Assembly: GCF_040250305.1 (NCBI RefSeq)
Contig: NZ_CP158190.1
Coordinates: 466,001-530,000 of the forward strand
Source: Peribacillus frigoritolerans
GTDB lineage: Bacteria > Bacillota > Bacilli > Bacillales > DSM-1321
DNA length: 64,000 nucleotides
Reading direction: 5' to 3'
The position numbers and the translations under genes are program-made. This document shows positions 8,082 to 16,900 of the stretch, piece by piece. How positions within the stretch are numbered: the stretch's first letter is position 1; every line of letters starts with the position of its first letter. The notes under the pieces were generated by a model. That model made no database searches. It had not been told where the DNA came from and worked only from the letters and a program-made list of their open reading frames with translations.

Positions 8082-9716
8082 TTATGAATTTCCTATGAAA
8101 ATTATAAAATCAGCATTGATTGAATCCAGGCTTTCAGTTAATCCGTGAACATGGATACTCCACTTTCCTGGCATGGTTAATAAAGACTTTGATGTAAATG
8201 TACCTGTGTTTTTCTCCTTCATCTGCAGCTTTATTTCACCATTTTGCGTATCCAATGGCTGCATTGTGATTGTAAGCTGCTCTATATCAGCAATTGGCTT
8301 GCCTTCATTGGAAAGGTTTACTTGAATCAGGTTATCCCCGACTTCATTGGGGGTCACCATTAATGTAACCTCATTATTTTCTTCAGTCAGTAACTTCTTT
8401 TCGATGGGCCCGGGAGATGACATGGCAGTTTGGACATTTGTCAGCAGAGCTGCAACGACAAGTATGACGATCCCTAAACCAAACTCGATTCCCACACTAT
8501 AACCAAGTTTTTTCGTTTGCTTTCTCCCTCGGAGAAAATGAAGGCCTCCTAAAACGATCATGACTAACATGAGACCGATTTTCGCTAGTAACAATTGACC
8601 ATATGTTGTGTTAAACAATGAATGGATAGTCGGTATATGCTGTAAACTGCTATATATCCCGCTGACAATCAGTATGATTACAAACAGAAATGACCATTTG
8701 GAAAACCTTGAAATGATCGACCAGTAAAACGTTCTCTTATCTTCTTGGACTGCCTGACGATTAGCTAGCCCAGGCAAAATCACCAATAAGGCCATAAGGC
8801 CACCGAGCCATAAAGCCATGGACAATAAATGAAGGAAATCCATCAAAACGGCCAGAACCTGATTAGGAACGGCTGCTGTATGTCCAGTTAAAGCCTTACA
8901 AATCATCAAGCAGGCAATTATGATGAAAGAAAGGTAAGGTAGTGATTTATTCAGGGTGTTCTCGAGCATGAAATAAATCACTAAAAATAGAAGCAGCAAT
9001 ATTAGAATTTCAATGATCCAGACCGATCCAAAGTTTGTAGCATTCAATACTTCTTTAATATAACTAACTTTAAATGCATCAGTCCAACCTACGCCAGCAT
9101 CAATCGTAACTTTTAAAGGCAGACTGCAGAAGATGGAAAATGCTAAACCTGCATATGAAAGCCAAAGGTATAGACGAGTTCTTCTGCTAGCTTCAAAAAG
9201 TCGAGAATCCTTCATTAACGATAATCTGAAAAAAAGGATTCCGGTTAGGGCAGCGAAGCATATGTATTGAAGACTTTGCAGGATTACATTGATGGAATTC
9301 GGAAAACTTGCACTCACTTCGGAATTTTCTTGGTCTGAAAGACCAGCTGAATCTCCGAATTGAAAGGGTATTGTTCCTTCGATGGGATGGCCATCACTCG
9401 AAACCACTCTCCATTTAATGTAGTAAATCCCTTCATCGATAGTGTCCTGCCACTTAGCTTCCAGTACTTTTTCACTTTGTTCCGAGATTGCACTGTCTTG
9501 GATTTGAATTTTGTCCCCATCTTGGCTGAATACCTCAAGCGAATGGAAGGCTGGTTGTATATTCTCACTGAATTGAATGCTGATTTTTTCAGGAAGAGCA
9601 TCCATTGCTTCATTCGGGCTAGGATTAGAGCTTATTATTGTAGCATGACCAAAAGCCATTGCCGGGTTTAAAAGCAAAACGAACAGGCTGACTACCAGCC
9701 AAAAATATTTTTTCAT
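8082..9716 (-). CDS. ycnJ: YcnJ-type copper importer (CopC-CopD fusion)
   Basis: 544 residues. The signal peptide ends at AFG-HATII, leaving the N-terminal His that binds copper in CopC domains (residues about 24-120, with a second HPIEG site near 115). About eight membrane segments of CopD type follow (residues about 145-425), then an extracellular C-terminal YtkA-like domain. In B. subtilis ycnJ is needed for growth at low copper. Here ycnJ precedes ycnI, but no YcnK repressor gene is adjacent. The ribosome site before the ATG at 9716 is weak. Confidence 0.9.
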   Translation of the reverse strand: MKKYFWLVVSLFVLLLNPAMAFGHATIISSNPSPNEAMDALPEKISIQFSENIQPAFHSLEVFSQDGDKIQIQDSAISEQSEKVLEAKWQDTIDEGIYYIKWRVVSSDGHPIEGTIPFQFGDSAGLSDQENSEVSASFPNSINVILQSLQYICFAALTGILFFRLSLMKDSRLFEASRRTRLYLWLSYAGLAFSIFCSLPLKVTIDAGVGWTDAFKVSYIKEVLNATNFGSVWIIEILILLLLFLVIYFMLENTLNKSLPYLSFIIIACLMICKALTGHTAAVPNQVLAVLMDFLHLLSMALWLGGLMALLVILPGLANRQAVQEDKRTFYWSIISRFSKWSFLFVIILIVSGIYSSLQHIPTIHSLFNTTYGQLLLAKIGLMLVMIVLGGLHFLRGRKQTKKLGYSVGIEFGLGIVILVVAALLTNVQTAMSSPGPIEKKLLTEENNEVTLMVTPNEVGDNLIQVNLSNEGKPIADIEQLTITMQPLDTQNGEIKLQMKEKNTGTFTSKSLLTMPGKWSIHVHGLTESLDSINADFIIFIGNS

Positions 9717-10017
9717 CTTGGTGTGCCATCATCCTTTCATCAAATTATGTAAGCTTATTATAAAAGGAAAATGTGAAAAAACAGTGAAAATAAATTAGTT
9801 ATCTAAAGGCAGTTTAAGAGGTTCGCTAGAAAAGTGATAACAATAAGGTTAGATGACCTGCCTCCCTCCCTCCATTATAACCATAGTATTGGTTGGGGAT
9901 TCCGCTTTGCACCAAAGCATTAATAGGTATCCTCCGAAAAATACATTAAGAAATAATTAAGGTTCCTTTGGTAACCTGGCCCTATCATGTTTGCAGGAAT
10001 TATAGGAGGGATAGGCT
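9717..10017. other. Divergent intergenic region, ycnJ / cadherin-like gene
   Basis: About 300 bases carrying the promoters of two divergent genes. It contains a CCTCCCTCCCTCC run (9861-9874) and an imperfect palindrome AACCATAGTATTGGTT (about 9880-9895), a possible operator for the copper operon. It does not match the CsoR site I know, so it is left unassigned. No open frame is visible. Confidence 0.35.
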
Positions 10018-11508
10018 TTGCTAAAGAAGGGGTTAAAAGAAAAAAGCGTTAAGGTGATCTTGGTTGGTTCTCTTGTGGGGATGGGGACATCCACTTATAT
10101 GCCCGAGGCATGGGCGGCGGAAGGCGCGTCTGTCATTCAGGAAGAGGCACAAACGGTAAATAGTCTTTCAAAGCTAGAAATAGAAGGGATAGAACTGGAT
10201 CAAAAATTTTCGGAAGATGTACACGATTATAGTTCGGCAGTGGGGGATGATGTGGAAAAGATCACATTGCTTGCAGCAAGCCCTAACGAGAATGCAGCCA
10301 TATACGTGAATGGGGTAAAAATGACAGATGGTAAAGTGAAGGATTTAACTCTTCAAACAGGTCTGAATACATTTGAAATCACTGTCAGCGATGGGGAAAA
10401 TGAAACGGTTGCCTATACTCTCAAGGTCGAAAAACTTGAAAGTGATGATAACCTTTTAACATCGATTGGATTATCAAAAGGCTCATTAACATTCGATTCT
10501 AAAGTGACAGCTTATAATGCTTCAGTTGAAAATGAAGTCCAGTCCGTTACGGTAACTCCGACATTGAGTGACAGTACCGCAATTGTAAAGGTGAATGGAA
10601 AGGATGCTACCGGTGCCGGTGTAAAGGTTAGCCTTCCAGTCGGTAAGACAACGGTGAAGATTGTCGTTACAGCAGAAAATGGAGATGGAAAAACCTATAC
10701 GCTTACGATTACACGGGCTGCAGCCAAGGAAACCGAATCGAATGATGCTCCTAAAGAGAGTGAAGTTCAAAAGGAGCCATCAACAGAAACAAGTAAAGCT
10801 CAACCTTCCTCGGATAAGGGGAATAAATCATCTTTAACATCAGCAGAATCCTCGGATAAGGGGAGTAAATCACCTTTAACATCAGCGGAATCCTCCAATA
10901 ATCTAAAACAAAGCAGTGGTGTCAGCCAAGTGCCGAAAGCACAGCAAATTGAAAGTAATTCAACACAAAAACTTAAAACGGATTCTATAGAGAAGGTAGC
11001 GTCAGCAGATTCTTTAGGCGAGGAAGGCAATAATGCACCAGTGTTGAACAATCTGACTGTATCAACCGGAGTATGGAACAAATCTTTTGAATCTAATGAG
11101 CATACCTATCATATCGAGGTCGATAATGATATTTCTTCAGTCGAAATGGATGCATCGACAAATGCCAGCGGAGCAACGATTGAATATGACGGTGAGAGCA
11201 GTAAACAAGTGAAGATCAAGGATAAAGCGAAGACGGCCATTTCCGTTACCGTATCAAAGGATGGGGAGCGCCGGACTTACGTCCTTGTTTTCGAAAAGGA
11301 TATGGAGGTGGAGATGGATGAGGAAGAAACCGTGGATGATGTCAAAACAAAAGAGATGGAAGTTGAGCCAACACAAATGAGTACGGCTGGCAAGAAAGTG
11401 AGCGATACATCCAATGATACAGAAGGCCGGGTTAATGTGAAACAGCCTGTCGAGACTGTGTCATTCTTTGGGAATATAAAGGATTTCTTCACCTCCCTGT
11501 TTAAATAG
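10018..11508 (+). CDS. Secreted protein with cadherin-like beta-sandwich repeats
   Basis: 496 residues from a TTG start with TAGGAGGG 8 bases upstream. A signal peptide is present (cleavage after AWAAE, about residue 35). Three beta-sandwich modules of the cadherin-like PF12733 type are visible: residues about 48-138, 140-232 and 345-430. Each has the NLTVSxG...F...YxxxV...V.V....G..V.YTL pattern. Between modules 2 and 3 lies a Ser/Lys/Glu linker with two copies of an SSDKGxKSxLTSAE repeat. There is no LPXTG, SLH or obvious anchor. It is probably an extracellular adhesive or structural protein. Confidence 0.78.
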   Translation: MLKKGLKEKSVKVILVGSLVGMGTSTYMPEAWAAEGASVIQEEAQTVNSLSKLEIEGIELDQKFSEDVHDYSSAVGDDVEKITLLAASPNENAAIYVNGVKMTDGKVKDLTLQTGLNTFEITVSDGENETVAYTLKVEKLESDDNLLTSIGLSKGSLTFDSKVTAYNASVENEVQSVTVTPTLSDSTAIVKVNGKDATGAGVKVSLPVGKTTVKIVVTAENGDGKTYTLTITRAAAKETESNDAPKESEVQKEPSTETSKAQPSSDKGNKSSLTSAESSDKGSKSPLTSAESSNNLKQSSGVSQVPKAQQIESNSTQKLKTDSIEKVASADSLGEEGNNAPVLNNLTVSTGVWNKSFESNEHTYHIEVDNDISSVEMDASTNASGATIEYDGESSKQVKIKDKAKTAISVTVSKDGERRTYVLVFEKDMEVEMDEEETVDDVKTKEMEVEPTQMSTAGKKVSDTSNDTEGRVNVKQPVETVSFFGNIKDFFTSLFK

Positions 11509-11526
11509 GATCGTTCTGAATCCTGC

Positions 11527-11554
11527 AAAAAAGGACAAGGTTTAGGCTTGTCCT
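11527..11554 (-). terminator. Terminator of the PAS histidine kinase gene
   Basis: GGACAAG/CTTGTCC stem with an A-run on the plus strand, giving a U-tail for the minus transcript. Confidence 0.8.
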
Positions 11555-11559
11555 CGGAT

Positions 11560-13191
11560 TCATAATTTTATGGGCAACATGATTTGGACCTCGGTTCCAT
11601 GGTTTAGTTCGCTGTTAAAGCGGACCTTTCCCCGATGCGCCTCGATGATTCGGCAACTGACTGTCAGTCCTAATCCGGTTCCTTTTTCTTTAGAAGAATA
11701 GAAAGGTTCTCCAAGATGCTTTATCCGGTTTTTTTCAATTCCGCTTCCATTATCTTTGATGGTGATGGAAAGGTTATTGTCCATGCGTTCGAAATCAATC
11801 CAAATGTGATCGGCGGATGCCTCCATCGAATTCTTGAGCATGTTTATGAAAACTTGTTTTAATTGGTTTCCCTCACATAAAAGAAGTGGTATTTCGTTTT
11901 TAACAGATATTGATATTTGGGTGGGGTACGAGTCCGCCTCTGGTTTCAACAAGGTTTTGACATCATTCATCAGGTCGATGATTTGATGTTTGCTGAATGG
12001 AAGTTCCTGTGGTTTTGCCAGAACGAGTAACTCGCTTACAATAAGATTGATCCGGTCCAACTCACTTAACATGATTGTGTAGTATTGTTCATAGGGATGG
12101 TCGCTCTTTTTAAGCAGCTGGACGAAACCTTTTAAAGAAGTCAGCGGGTTTCGTACCTCGTGGGCCACACTTGCGGCAAGTTCGCCGACTATCGATAATT
12201 TTTCGGTTCTTCTTAAGCGTGCTTCGGTTTCCCGGATTTGAGTGACCTCTTTAGCATAAGTAATGATTCCGACTAAATCCTCGCCAACCATCATCGGAAC
12301 AAACGTACAAGAAAGTAAGATGGACTTCCCGTACTTCGTCAGGAATTCTATATCTTTCCCTTTTTTGATCCCCTTATGGTTTTCCATGACATATTGGCAA
12401 GATGTACGGATCAATTCCGCGTCTTCTGCTGAGAAGTTCAAATTAATGAATGAGGCTCCATGTATTTCTTCCTGTTGAAAGCCTGTTACCGTTTCAAATC
12501 TAGGATTCACGGTCGTGATCATTCCGTTTAAATCAAGCATCAGCATCGGATATGGGTTGTGTTCAAACAATGATTTATAGCGTTGTTCACTTTCGAATAA
12601 TTGATTCTCCGCGACAACCCTTTCAGAAATATCCCTGCCAATGACGACTAAGCCTTTTCGTGAACCATCCTCATTGAACAGGGGAACTTTGATCGTATCA
12701 AATGTCTTGTGATTGCCATCGGGAAGAGGGATGATTTCCTCACACCGTGTGATTTCCCCTTTTAGCCACGTTTCTTCATCGGAAACTTCACAGTAGATCA
12801 ACGACTCTTTATAAAATTCCGAGTATTCTGCGAGCTCACTGTCTCTTTTTCCCTTATAATCTACATGCTCCAATTGAAATAATTGCAGCCCGAAAGTATT
12901 GGATTCAAGCCATCGGCCATCACCATCCTTGAAGTTAACGAAATCCACCATTGAATTGATGAGTGTACGCCGACGTTGTTCCGCTTCTTTTAATCGTTTG
13001 AATTCTTCCCTTTTAGCTAAATAAAGATATAAGACCAAGCCTATTGATAAAAGGAAAACAAAGCCTTCCACTCTTTGAAGTTGAATAAAAACCTCTTTAT
13101 TTTGGATATTTGTAGTTAAAAAATAGTCGAACACGACTAATGTAAGAATCCCGGATAGGATATATATTGCTAAGATGGAGCGTTTGGACAT
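11560..13191 (-). CDS. PAS-domain sensor histidine kinase (sporulation-kinase-like, orphan)
   Basis: 543 residues. Two membrane segments (about 5-25 and 42-60) are followed by two PAS domains (about 75-195 and 205-325), a HisKA box with the phospho-acceptor His near residue 340 (SVAHEVRNPLTSLKGF), and a HATPase_c domain (NxxKNSMEA, DNGSGI and GTGLGL motifs). The HEVRNPLTSLKGF sequence is characteristic of KinA/KinE-type kinases feeding the Spo0 phosphorelay. No response regulator is adjacent, as usual for such kinases. The assignment to sporulation is an inference. Confidence 0.85.
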   Translation of the reverse strand: MSKRSILAIYILSGILTLVVFDYFLTTNIQNKEVFIQLQRVEGFVFLLSIGLVLYLYLAKREEFKRLKEAEQRRRTLINSMVDFVNFKDGDGRWLESNTFGLQLFQLEHVDYKGKRDSELAEYSEFYKESLIYCEVSDEETWLKGEITRCEEIIPLPDGNHKTFDTIKVPLFNEDGSRKGLVVIGRDISERVVAENQLFESEQRYKSLFEHNPYPMLMLDLNGMITTVNPRFETVTGFQQEEIHGASFINLNFSAEDAELIRTSCQYVMENHKGIKKGKDIEFLTKYGKSILLSCTFVPMMVGEDLVGIITYAKEVTQIRETEARLRRTEKLSIVGELAASVAHEVRNPLTSLKGFVQLLKKSDHPYEQYYTIMLSELDRINLIVSELLVLAKPQELPFSKHQIIDLMNDVKTLLKPEADSYPTQISISVKNEIPLLLCEGNQLKQVFINMLKNSMEASADHIWIDFERMDNNLSITIKDNGSGIEKNRIKHLGEPFYSSKEKGTGLGLTVSCRIIEAHRGKVRFNSELNHGTEVQIMLPIKL

Positions 13192-13283
13192 GGAGATTCT
13201 CCCTGATTTTAAGACATTTCAAAGGTAAAATTACATACACATTTTAACAAACTATCGGAAAAAAATATATGCAGAATCCTAAA

Positions 13284-13318
13284 TAAAAAAACAGGGCCAA
13301 TGTGGTCACCTGTTTTTT
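13284..13318. terminator. Bidirectional terminator overlapping the end of a CDS
   Basis: AAAAAACAGG pairs with CCTGTTTTTT. The right arm lies inside the last codons of the minus-strand TVP38-type gene, whose stop is at 13306-13308. Confidence 0.8.
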
Positions 13319-13962
13319 CTGAAGAAGGTAAGTTTCTTTTTCTTTTTTGCACGCTTATAGATAATGAAAAATAGTAAGAAGAGGAGTGCGAGTGCAGCTA
13401 GCGTATATTGGTTCATTTCAACAGATAGCAGTCCATAGGGAATCAGCGATAGGAAGAAAAAGTATATAAGGTTGCCAAGCCCCGTCGCTAATAAAAAATC
13501 CTTGAACGTGACAGTGCTGACTCCAGCTGCCAAGTTAATTAAGCTTGTTGGGATAAGCGGGAAAATCCTGCCTGTAAAAACGTACATGAAGCCATGCTCC
13601 ACAACGGTTTCTTGCCACTTTTCGCCAATCTTCTTTAAGAGAAGCTCCTGAAACCAGTTTCTTGCTGCATAAAAAATGAATCCTGAGGCAACAACACTTG
13701 TAAACCAACTCCATAGATAGCCATATATGAATCCGAATATCGTGACATTGATAGTCAGGAGCAAAATTAAGGGGATGATTGTAAAAGAATTTTGTACAAA
13801 CATCAATACGAATGTCACAATAAATGTAAGCAAAAGGTTTTCCTTCAATATGCTAATAACAGAATCTAGGTCACTTTTCCAAACTAATGTGAACAGCTCT
13901 GCATTAGAGTATATAAATATTGCAATTACAAGTAGACCGATTATGGTCAGGACTTTTTTCAA
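13306..13962 (-). CDS. TVP38/TMEM64 (VTT-domain) membrane protein
   Basis: 218 residues with five to six hydrophobic segments and the VTT/SNARE-associated core (FxGRxFPLIPTSLINLAAGV, about residues 130-150). It ends in a very basic tail (KRAKKKKKLTFFRKNR). The start is a TTG with only a GGTGGTGG-like ribosome site, so an internal start is possible. DedA/VTT proteins act as lipid scramblases or in envelope homeostasis; the exact role here is unknown. Confidence 0.8.
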   Translation of the reverse strand: MKKVLTIIGLLVIAIFIYSNAELFTLVWKSDLDSVISILKENLLLTFIVTFVLMFVQNSFTIIPLILLLTINVTIFGFIYGYLWSWFTSVVASGFIFYAARNWFQELLLKKIGEKWQETVVEHGFMYVFTGRIFPLIPTSLINLAAGVSTVTFKDFLLATGLGNLIYFFFLSLIPYGLLSVEMNQYTLAALALLFLLFFIIYKRAKKKKKLTFFRKNR

Positions 13963-14012
13963 AGGGCCACCACCATTCTTACTAATAGTTTATCATTTTC
14001 GAGTTCATTGGT

Positions 14013-14052
14013 GAAAAAAAAGAGCTGCCGCATCATGCAGACAGCTCTTTTC
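14013..14052 (-). terminator. Terminator downstream of queT
   Basis: AAGAGCTG/CAGCTCTT stem flanked by an A-run on the left and a T-run on the right. It lies between two minus-strand genes and can act in both directions. Confidence 0.8.
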
Positions 14053-14085
14053 CATTATAGTGGCTTAACGGCGCGAAGATTCCTT

Positions 14086-14571
14086 TTAAAGCCACTTTTC
14101 AAACTGAATTCTTTTGTTCATTCCATAAATGATTGGCGCTCCAATCAGGAGGACAACGAACTCACCGACAGCTGTAGTCATCCAGCTTAGCCAGAATGGC
14201 AAGCCAAAGGCAAGGTTCAGTTCAATTGCAATTAAAAACATTGTGAACGTGAAAAAGATAATCGTGGCGATCATCCGTCCTTTAATGCCTTTTATGAAAC
14301 GAGATACATAAATGACAAGCAATAAGGCGAGCAGGGATTGCCCCACCCCAAAAATCAAATCATATGGTACCATCGGTGAAAAGAGCAGATTCGATATGAA
14401 GACTCCGCCAACGATACCGTAGATATACTTTTTATTGAATACAATCAGATGATTCAACATTTCCGGTACACGGAATTGGAACATCTCAAAAGCTATTGGT
14501 TTAAACACCAATGAGACCGCCACATACAAGGCAGCCAATAACCCGTTTATCACGAGTGTACGAACATTCAT
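14086..14571 (-). CDS. queT: QueT-family queuosine-precursor transporter (ECF S component)
   Basis: 161 residues and about five membrane segments, the typical size of the QueT family. The start (MNVRTLVINGLLAALYVAVSLVFKPIAFEMFQFRVPEML) has the RVPE signature of these substrate-specific ECF components. It probably imports preQ1/preQ0 for queuosine tRNA modification together with a shared EcfAA'T module encoded elsewhere. The preQ1 riboswitch directly upstream supports the substrate strongly. Confidence 0.93.
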   Translation of the reverse strand: MNVRTLVINGLLAALYVAVSLVFKPIAFEMFQFRVPEMLNHLIVFNKKYIYGIVGGVFISNLLFSPMVPYDLIFGVGQSLLALLLVIYVSRFIKGIKGRMIATIIFFTFTMFLIAIELNLAFGLPFWLSWMTTAVGEFVVLLIGAPIIYGMNKRIQFEKWL

Positions 14572-14581
14572 TTTACTCTCT

Positions 14582-14618
14582 CCCTAGTTTTTTATCGTGG
14601 GATGGTTACGAACCACGT
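14582..14618 (-). promoter_or_regulatory. PreQ1-I riboswitch controlling queT
   Basis: On the minus strand, immediately before queT, the sequence reads GTGGTTCGTAACCATCCCAC followed by GATAAAAAACTAGGGAG. The P1 stem (GTGG/CCAC), the TTC-N-TA loop, the C-rich segment and the A-rich tail with AAAAAACTA match the preQ1 class I aptamer consensus. The tail merges with the GGGAG ribosome site, which points to translational control: bound preQ1 would sequester the site. Confidence 0.93.
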
Positions 14619-14792
14619 GTAGGCGTTTACCCGATGTTTAATAGTATCTCATGTAAGCTTGTTTCGTCAATTTGTAAAGAATGGTTTTAATTTATTAGTT
14701 TCCAAGCAGGAGAAGTAGCACAATAGGATTTTGATTTATTGCAATGAAGGATGATATTATTTCAATATGTACGTCAAAGGAGTGAATATAAT

Positions 14793-15314
14793 ATGTCGAT
14801 CGAGAGTGTAAAAAGCCATTTTAAAAAATGGAATCGGGAAGGCGACGTAAAGGAGTTTGAAACATCGAGTGCTACGGTGATTGAGGCAGCGGAAACCATC
14901 GGTGTTATCCCAGCGCGGATTGCTAAGACTCTTTCCTTTAAAGGGGAAGGTGAACACGCGATTTTGGTAGTTGCCGCAGGGGACGCCAAAGTGGATAATA
15001 AGAAATTTCGTCAGACATTCGGTTTCAAGGCACGAATGCTTTCGCCTGAAGAAGTGCTTGCACAGACCGGCCATGCAATCGGAGGAGTTTGCCCGTTTGG
15101 TCTGGCAAACGATTTAGCTGTTTTTCTTGATGTATCAATGAAGCGCTTCGAGTCATTGTTCCCGGCTTGCGGCAGTGCGAACTCTGCAATAGAACTTACA
15201 CTCGCTGAATTGTTTGAATATTCAGGTGCGAAGGATTGGGTGGATGTTTGTAAGGGTTGGGAAGAAAAGGAGAATGAGGAAACGGCGGTAGGCAATACAG
15301 TTGATGGCATTTGA
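14793..15314 (+). CDS. YbaK/EbsC-family aminoacyl-tRNA deacylase
   Basis: 173 residues from the ATG at 14793, which has AAAGGAGTG 8 bases upstream; an earlier in-frame ATG at 14751 lacks a site. The sequence shows the YbaK fold: IGVIPARIAKTLSFK, the lysine-containing VVAAGDAKVDNKKFRQ, and GHAIGGVCPFGL. Members hydrolyse mischarged Cys-tRNA(Pro) or similar. Which tRNA this one edits is not visible. It is followed by a palindromic terminator. Confidence 0.87.
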   Translation: MSIESVKSHFKKWNREGDVKEFETSSATVIEAAETIGVIPARIAKTLSFKGEGEHAILVVAAGDAKVDNKKFRQTFGFKARMLSPEEVLAQTGHAIGGVCPFGLANDLAVFLDVSMKRFESLFPACGSANSAIELTLAELFEYSGAKDWVDVCKGWEEKENEETAVGNTVDGI

Positions 15315-15355
15315 TCAATGGGTGCCAAAAAATTAGATTAACATGATTGGGATTG

Positions 15356-15380
15356 AGTCCACTGCAGTGGACTTTATTTG
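15356..15380 (+). terminator. Palindromic terminator
   Basis: Perfect AGTCCACTG/CAGTGGACT palindrome followed by TTTATTTGT. Confidence 0.75.
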
Positions 15381-15451
15381 TGGGGGCCGCATGCATTTCT
15401 ATGATTAAAGCGGAAAACGGGCAGAAAGTGTTCCTGAGCGGAGGTTGAAAG

Positions 15452-16264
15452 ATGTTAAATGGAAGCGAAAGAAAAAGCAATAGCAGCTATCTTAGTCTTA
15501 AAACTCTTTATGAAGAAAATATAACGGTTAAGAGCATTGCCCAGGAGCTTGAGTTTTGCCATAAAAATGATCTGGCTCTGGATATTCAGAAAGCATTGGA
15601 AAAAAAGAATTTTGATATATTGGCAGTCAAAGATCAAGGGGAAATCATCGGGTATATCGAAAGGGAAGAACTAGGTGAAGGGAGTATTTCTGAATATTTA
15701 AAAAGCTTTTCACCAAGGGAAATGGTTTCGGATTCAACCCCTTTGATCCAGCTTCTCCATATTTTCAAGAATAAAACAAGGGTGTTCGTATTAGAGAATA
15801 ATTCAATTAAAATGTTGATTACCCATGCCGACCTTCAAAAGCCTCCGATCAGGATGCTGATATTCGGATATATTACCTTATTGGAAATGAGGATGAGTGA
15901 TATCATCCTGGATAGATTCGGCGATGGCAGCTGGTATCCAATGATCAGCGAAGACCGTTTAGAAAAGGCAACCGAATTATATAGAAGGAGAATCGATAAA
16001 AATGAGGATATCAATATAATAGAGTGCCTGCAAATCAGTGATAAATTCGATATTATACATAAAGATAAAGAATTGAGGTGCTTCTTCCAAATCCCTTCGA
16101 AAAGTAAAGGGAAGAAGGATGCGAACGCCATCCGGAAATTACGGGATAAGATTTCCCATGCTAATGAACTGGGTCTGGACATGTCATGGATGGAAATCAT
16201 CGAGGTTGTCGAGTCCTGCGGCCGACTGCTCGAAATCTCTGAATCCTATCCTTACGAAAAATAA
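15452..16264 (+). CDS. CBS-domain-like protein of unknown function, 270 aa
   Basis: Residues about 20-130 show a degenerate CBS pair (NDLALDIQKALEKKNFDILAVKDQGEIIGYIEREEL, then TPLIQLLHIFKNKTRVFVLENNSIKMLITHADLQKPPIRM). The C-terminal half is helical and ends in a conserved-looking RKLRDKISHANELGLDMSWMEIIEVVESC, reminiscent of HEPN/Swt1-type helical bundles. CBS pairs normally bind adenine nucleotides, so a nucleotide-responsive regulator is possible. The function is not known. Confidence 0.65.
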   Translation: MLNGSERKSNSSYLSLKTLYEENITVKSIAQELEFCHKNDLALDIQKALEKKNFDILAVKDQGEIIGYIEREELGEGSISEYLKSFSPREMVSDSTPLIQLLHIFKNKTRVFVLENNSIKMLITHADLQKPPIRMLIFGYITLLEMRMSDIILDRFGDGSWYPMISEDRLEKATELYRRRIDKNEDINIIECLQISDKFDIIHKDKELRCFFQIPSKSKGKKDANAIRKLRDKISHANELGLDMSWMEIIEVVESCGRLLEISESYPYEK

Positions 16265-16293
16265 GATCCGGCTAATCATGCTGGTTCTTTTTT
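16264..16293 (+). terminator. Terminator of the CBS-like gene
   Basis: AGATCCGGC/GCTGGTTCT stem with G-U pairs, then six T residues. Confidence 0.75.
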
Positions 16294-16308
16294 AGCTCAT
16301 CCAGACAG

Positions 16309-16333
16309 AAAAAAACTGCCCATATCAGGCAGT
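16309..16333 (-). terminator. Terminator of the DUF3892 gene
   Basis: ACTGCC/GGCAGT stem preceded by an A-run on the plus strand. Confidence 0.75.
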
Positions 16334-16345
16334 CTCCCCGAAAAT

Positions 16346-16642
16346 TCAAAACTCCGGCAGTTGATCCAGGTTATTTTCCTTTATCCCATCGGGCTCACTC
16401 CGCAATATGTCACGTCCATATTTATGAAAGACGTCAACATTGGCCAGGTTGCCAGCCTTTGCTTCCGCAAGGGCTGTGGGGTAGTCGAGTTCGCGGCCGG
16501 AGTTCGTCTTGATGGCGATAATATTGTCCTCTTCATTTTTCCTTACGGCGATGATTTCTTCTTTTCCTGCTGAATCAGGTTGGTTTGCTTGCGGTGTTCC
16601 CTGCTGTTTATATGATTCATAGGCTTTTTCAAATTGGTCCAT
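16346..16642 (-). CDS. DUF3892 domain protein, 98 aa
   Basis: Small soluble protein. The DUF3892 core covers about residues 28-85 (EEIIAVRKNEEDNIIAIKTNSGRELDY...GNLANVDVFHKYGRDILRSEPDG). The start ATG has a full AGGAGGTG site. Function is unknown; members occur throughout Bacillus as stand-alone small proteins. It lies next to the sigma-54 promoter region but points away from it. Confidence 0.8.
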   Translation of the reverse strand: MDQFEKAYESYKQQGTPQANQPDSAGKEEIIAVRKNEEDNIIAIKTNSGRELDYPTALAEAKAGNLANVDVFHKYGRDILRSEPDGIKENNLDQLPEF

Positions 16643-16700
16643 GTTTTGGACACCTCCTATTTATAGGGTGAGCCATTTTTTCTGCAATATACAAACCGGA

Positions 16701-16732
16701 TTTCGTCCAACTTGAGCCGTTATTTCGTCCAA
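16701..16732. repeat. Direct repeat upstream of the sigma-54 promoter
   Basis: TTTCGTCCAA occurs at 16701-16710 and 16723-16732, spaced 22 bp (two helical turns) and about 60-90 bp upstream of the -24/-12 promoter. The geometry fits an activator-binding enhancer, but the motif is short and this is an inference. Confidence 0.35.
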
Positions 16733-16791
16733 ATGGGCCGATTTTTCGGCACTTTTTTTAAGTGAATGCTGTCTTCTTGGCCTGTTTGCAG

Positions 16792-16808
16792 TGGCATGGC
16801 ACTTGCAT
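16792..16808 (+). promoter_or_regulatory. Sigma-54 (RpoN/SigL) -24/-12 promoter
   Basis: TGGCATGGCACTTGCAT has GG at 16793-16794 and GC at 16805-16806 separated by exactly 10 bases, the hallmark spacing, and matches the TGGCAC-N5-TTGCW consensus at nearly every position. Transcription would start near 16819, about 80 bases before the adh start. A sigma-54 activator gene lies just beyond adh on the other strand. Confidence 0.9.
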
Positions 16809-16900
16809 CTATTTTAAGTAAGTAGTAGCAGGTTTAAGTAGTGCAAGTTTAAGTAGTAGCAAGAAATAATATCCACTGGATTAAGGGAGGAAAATGAATC

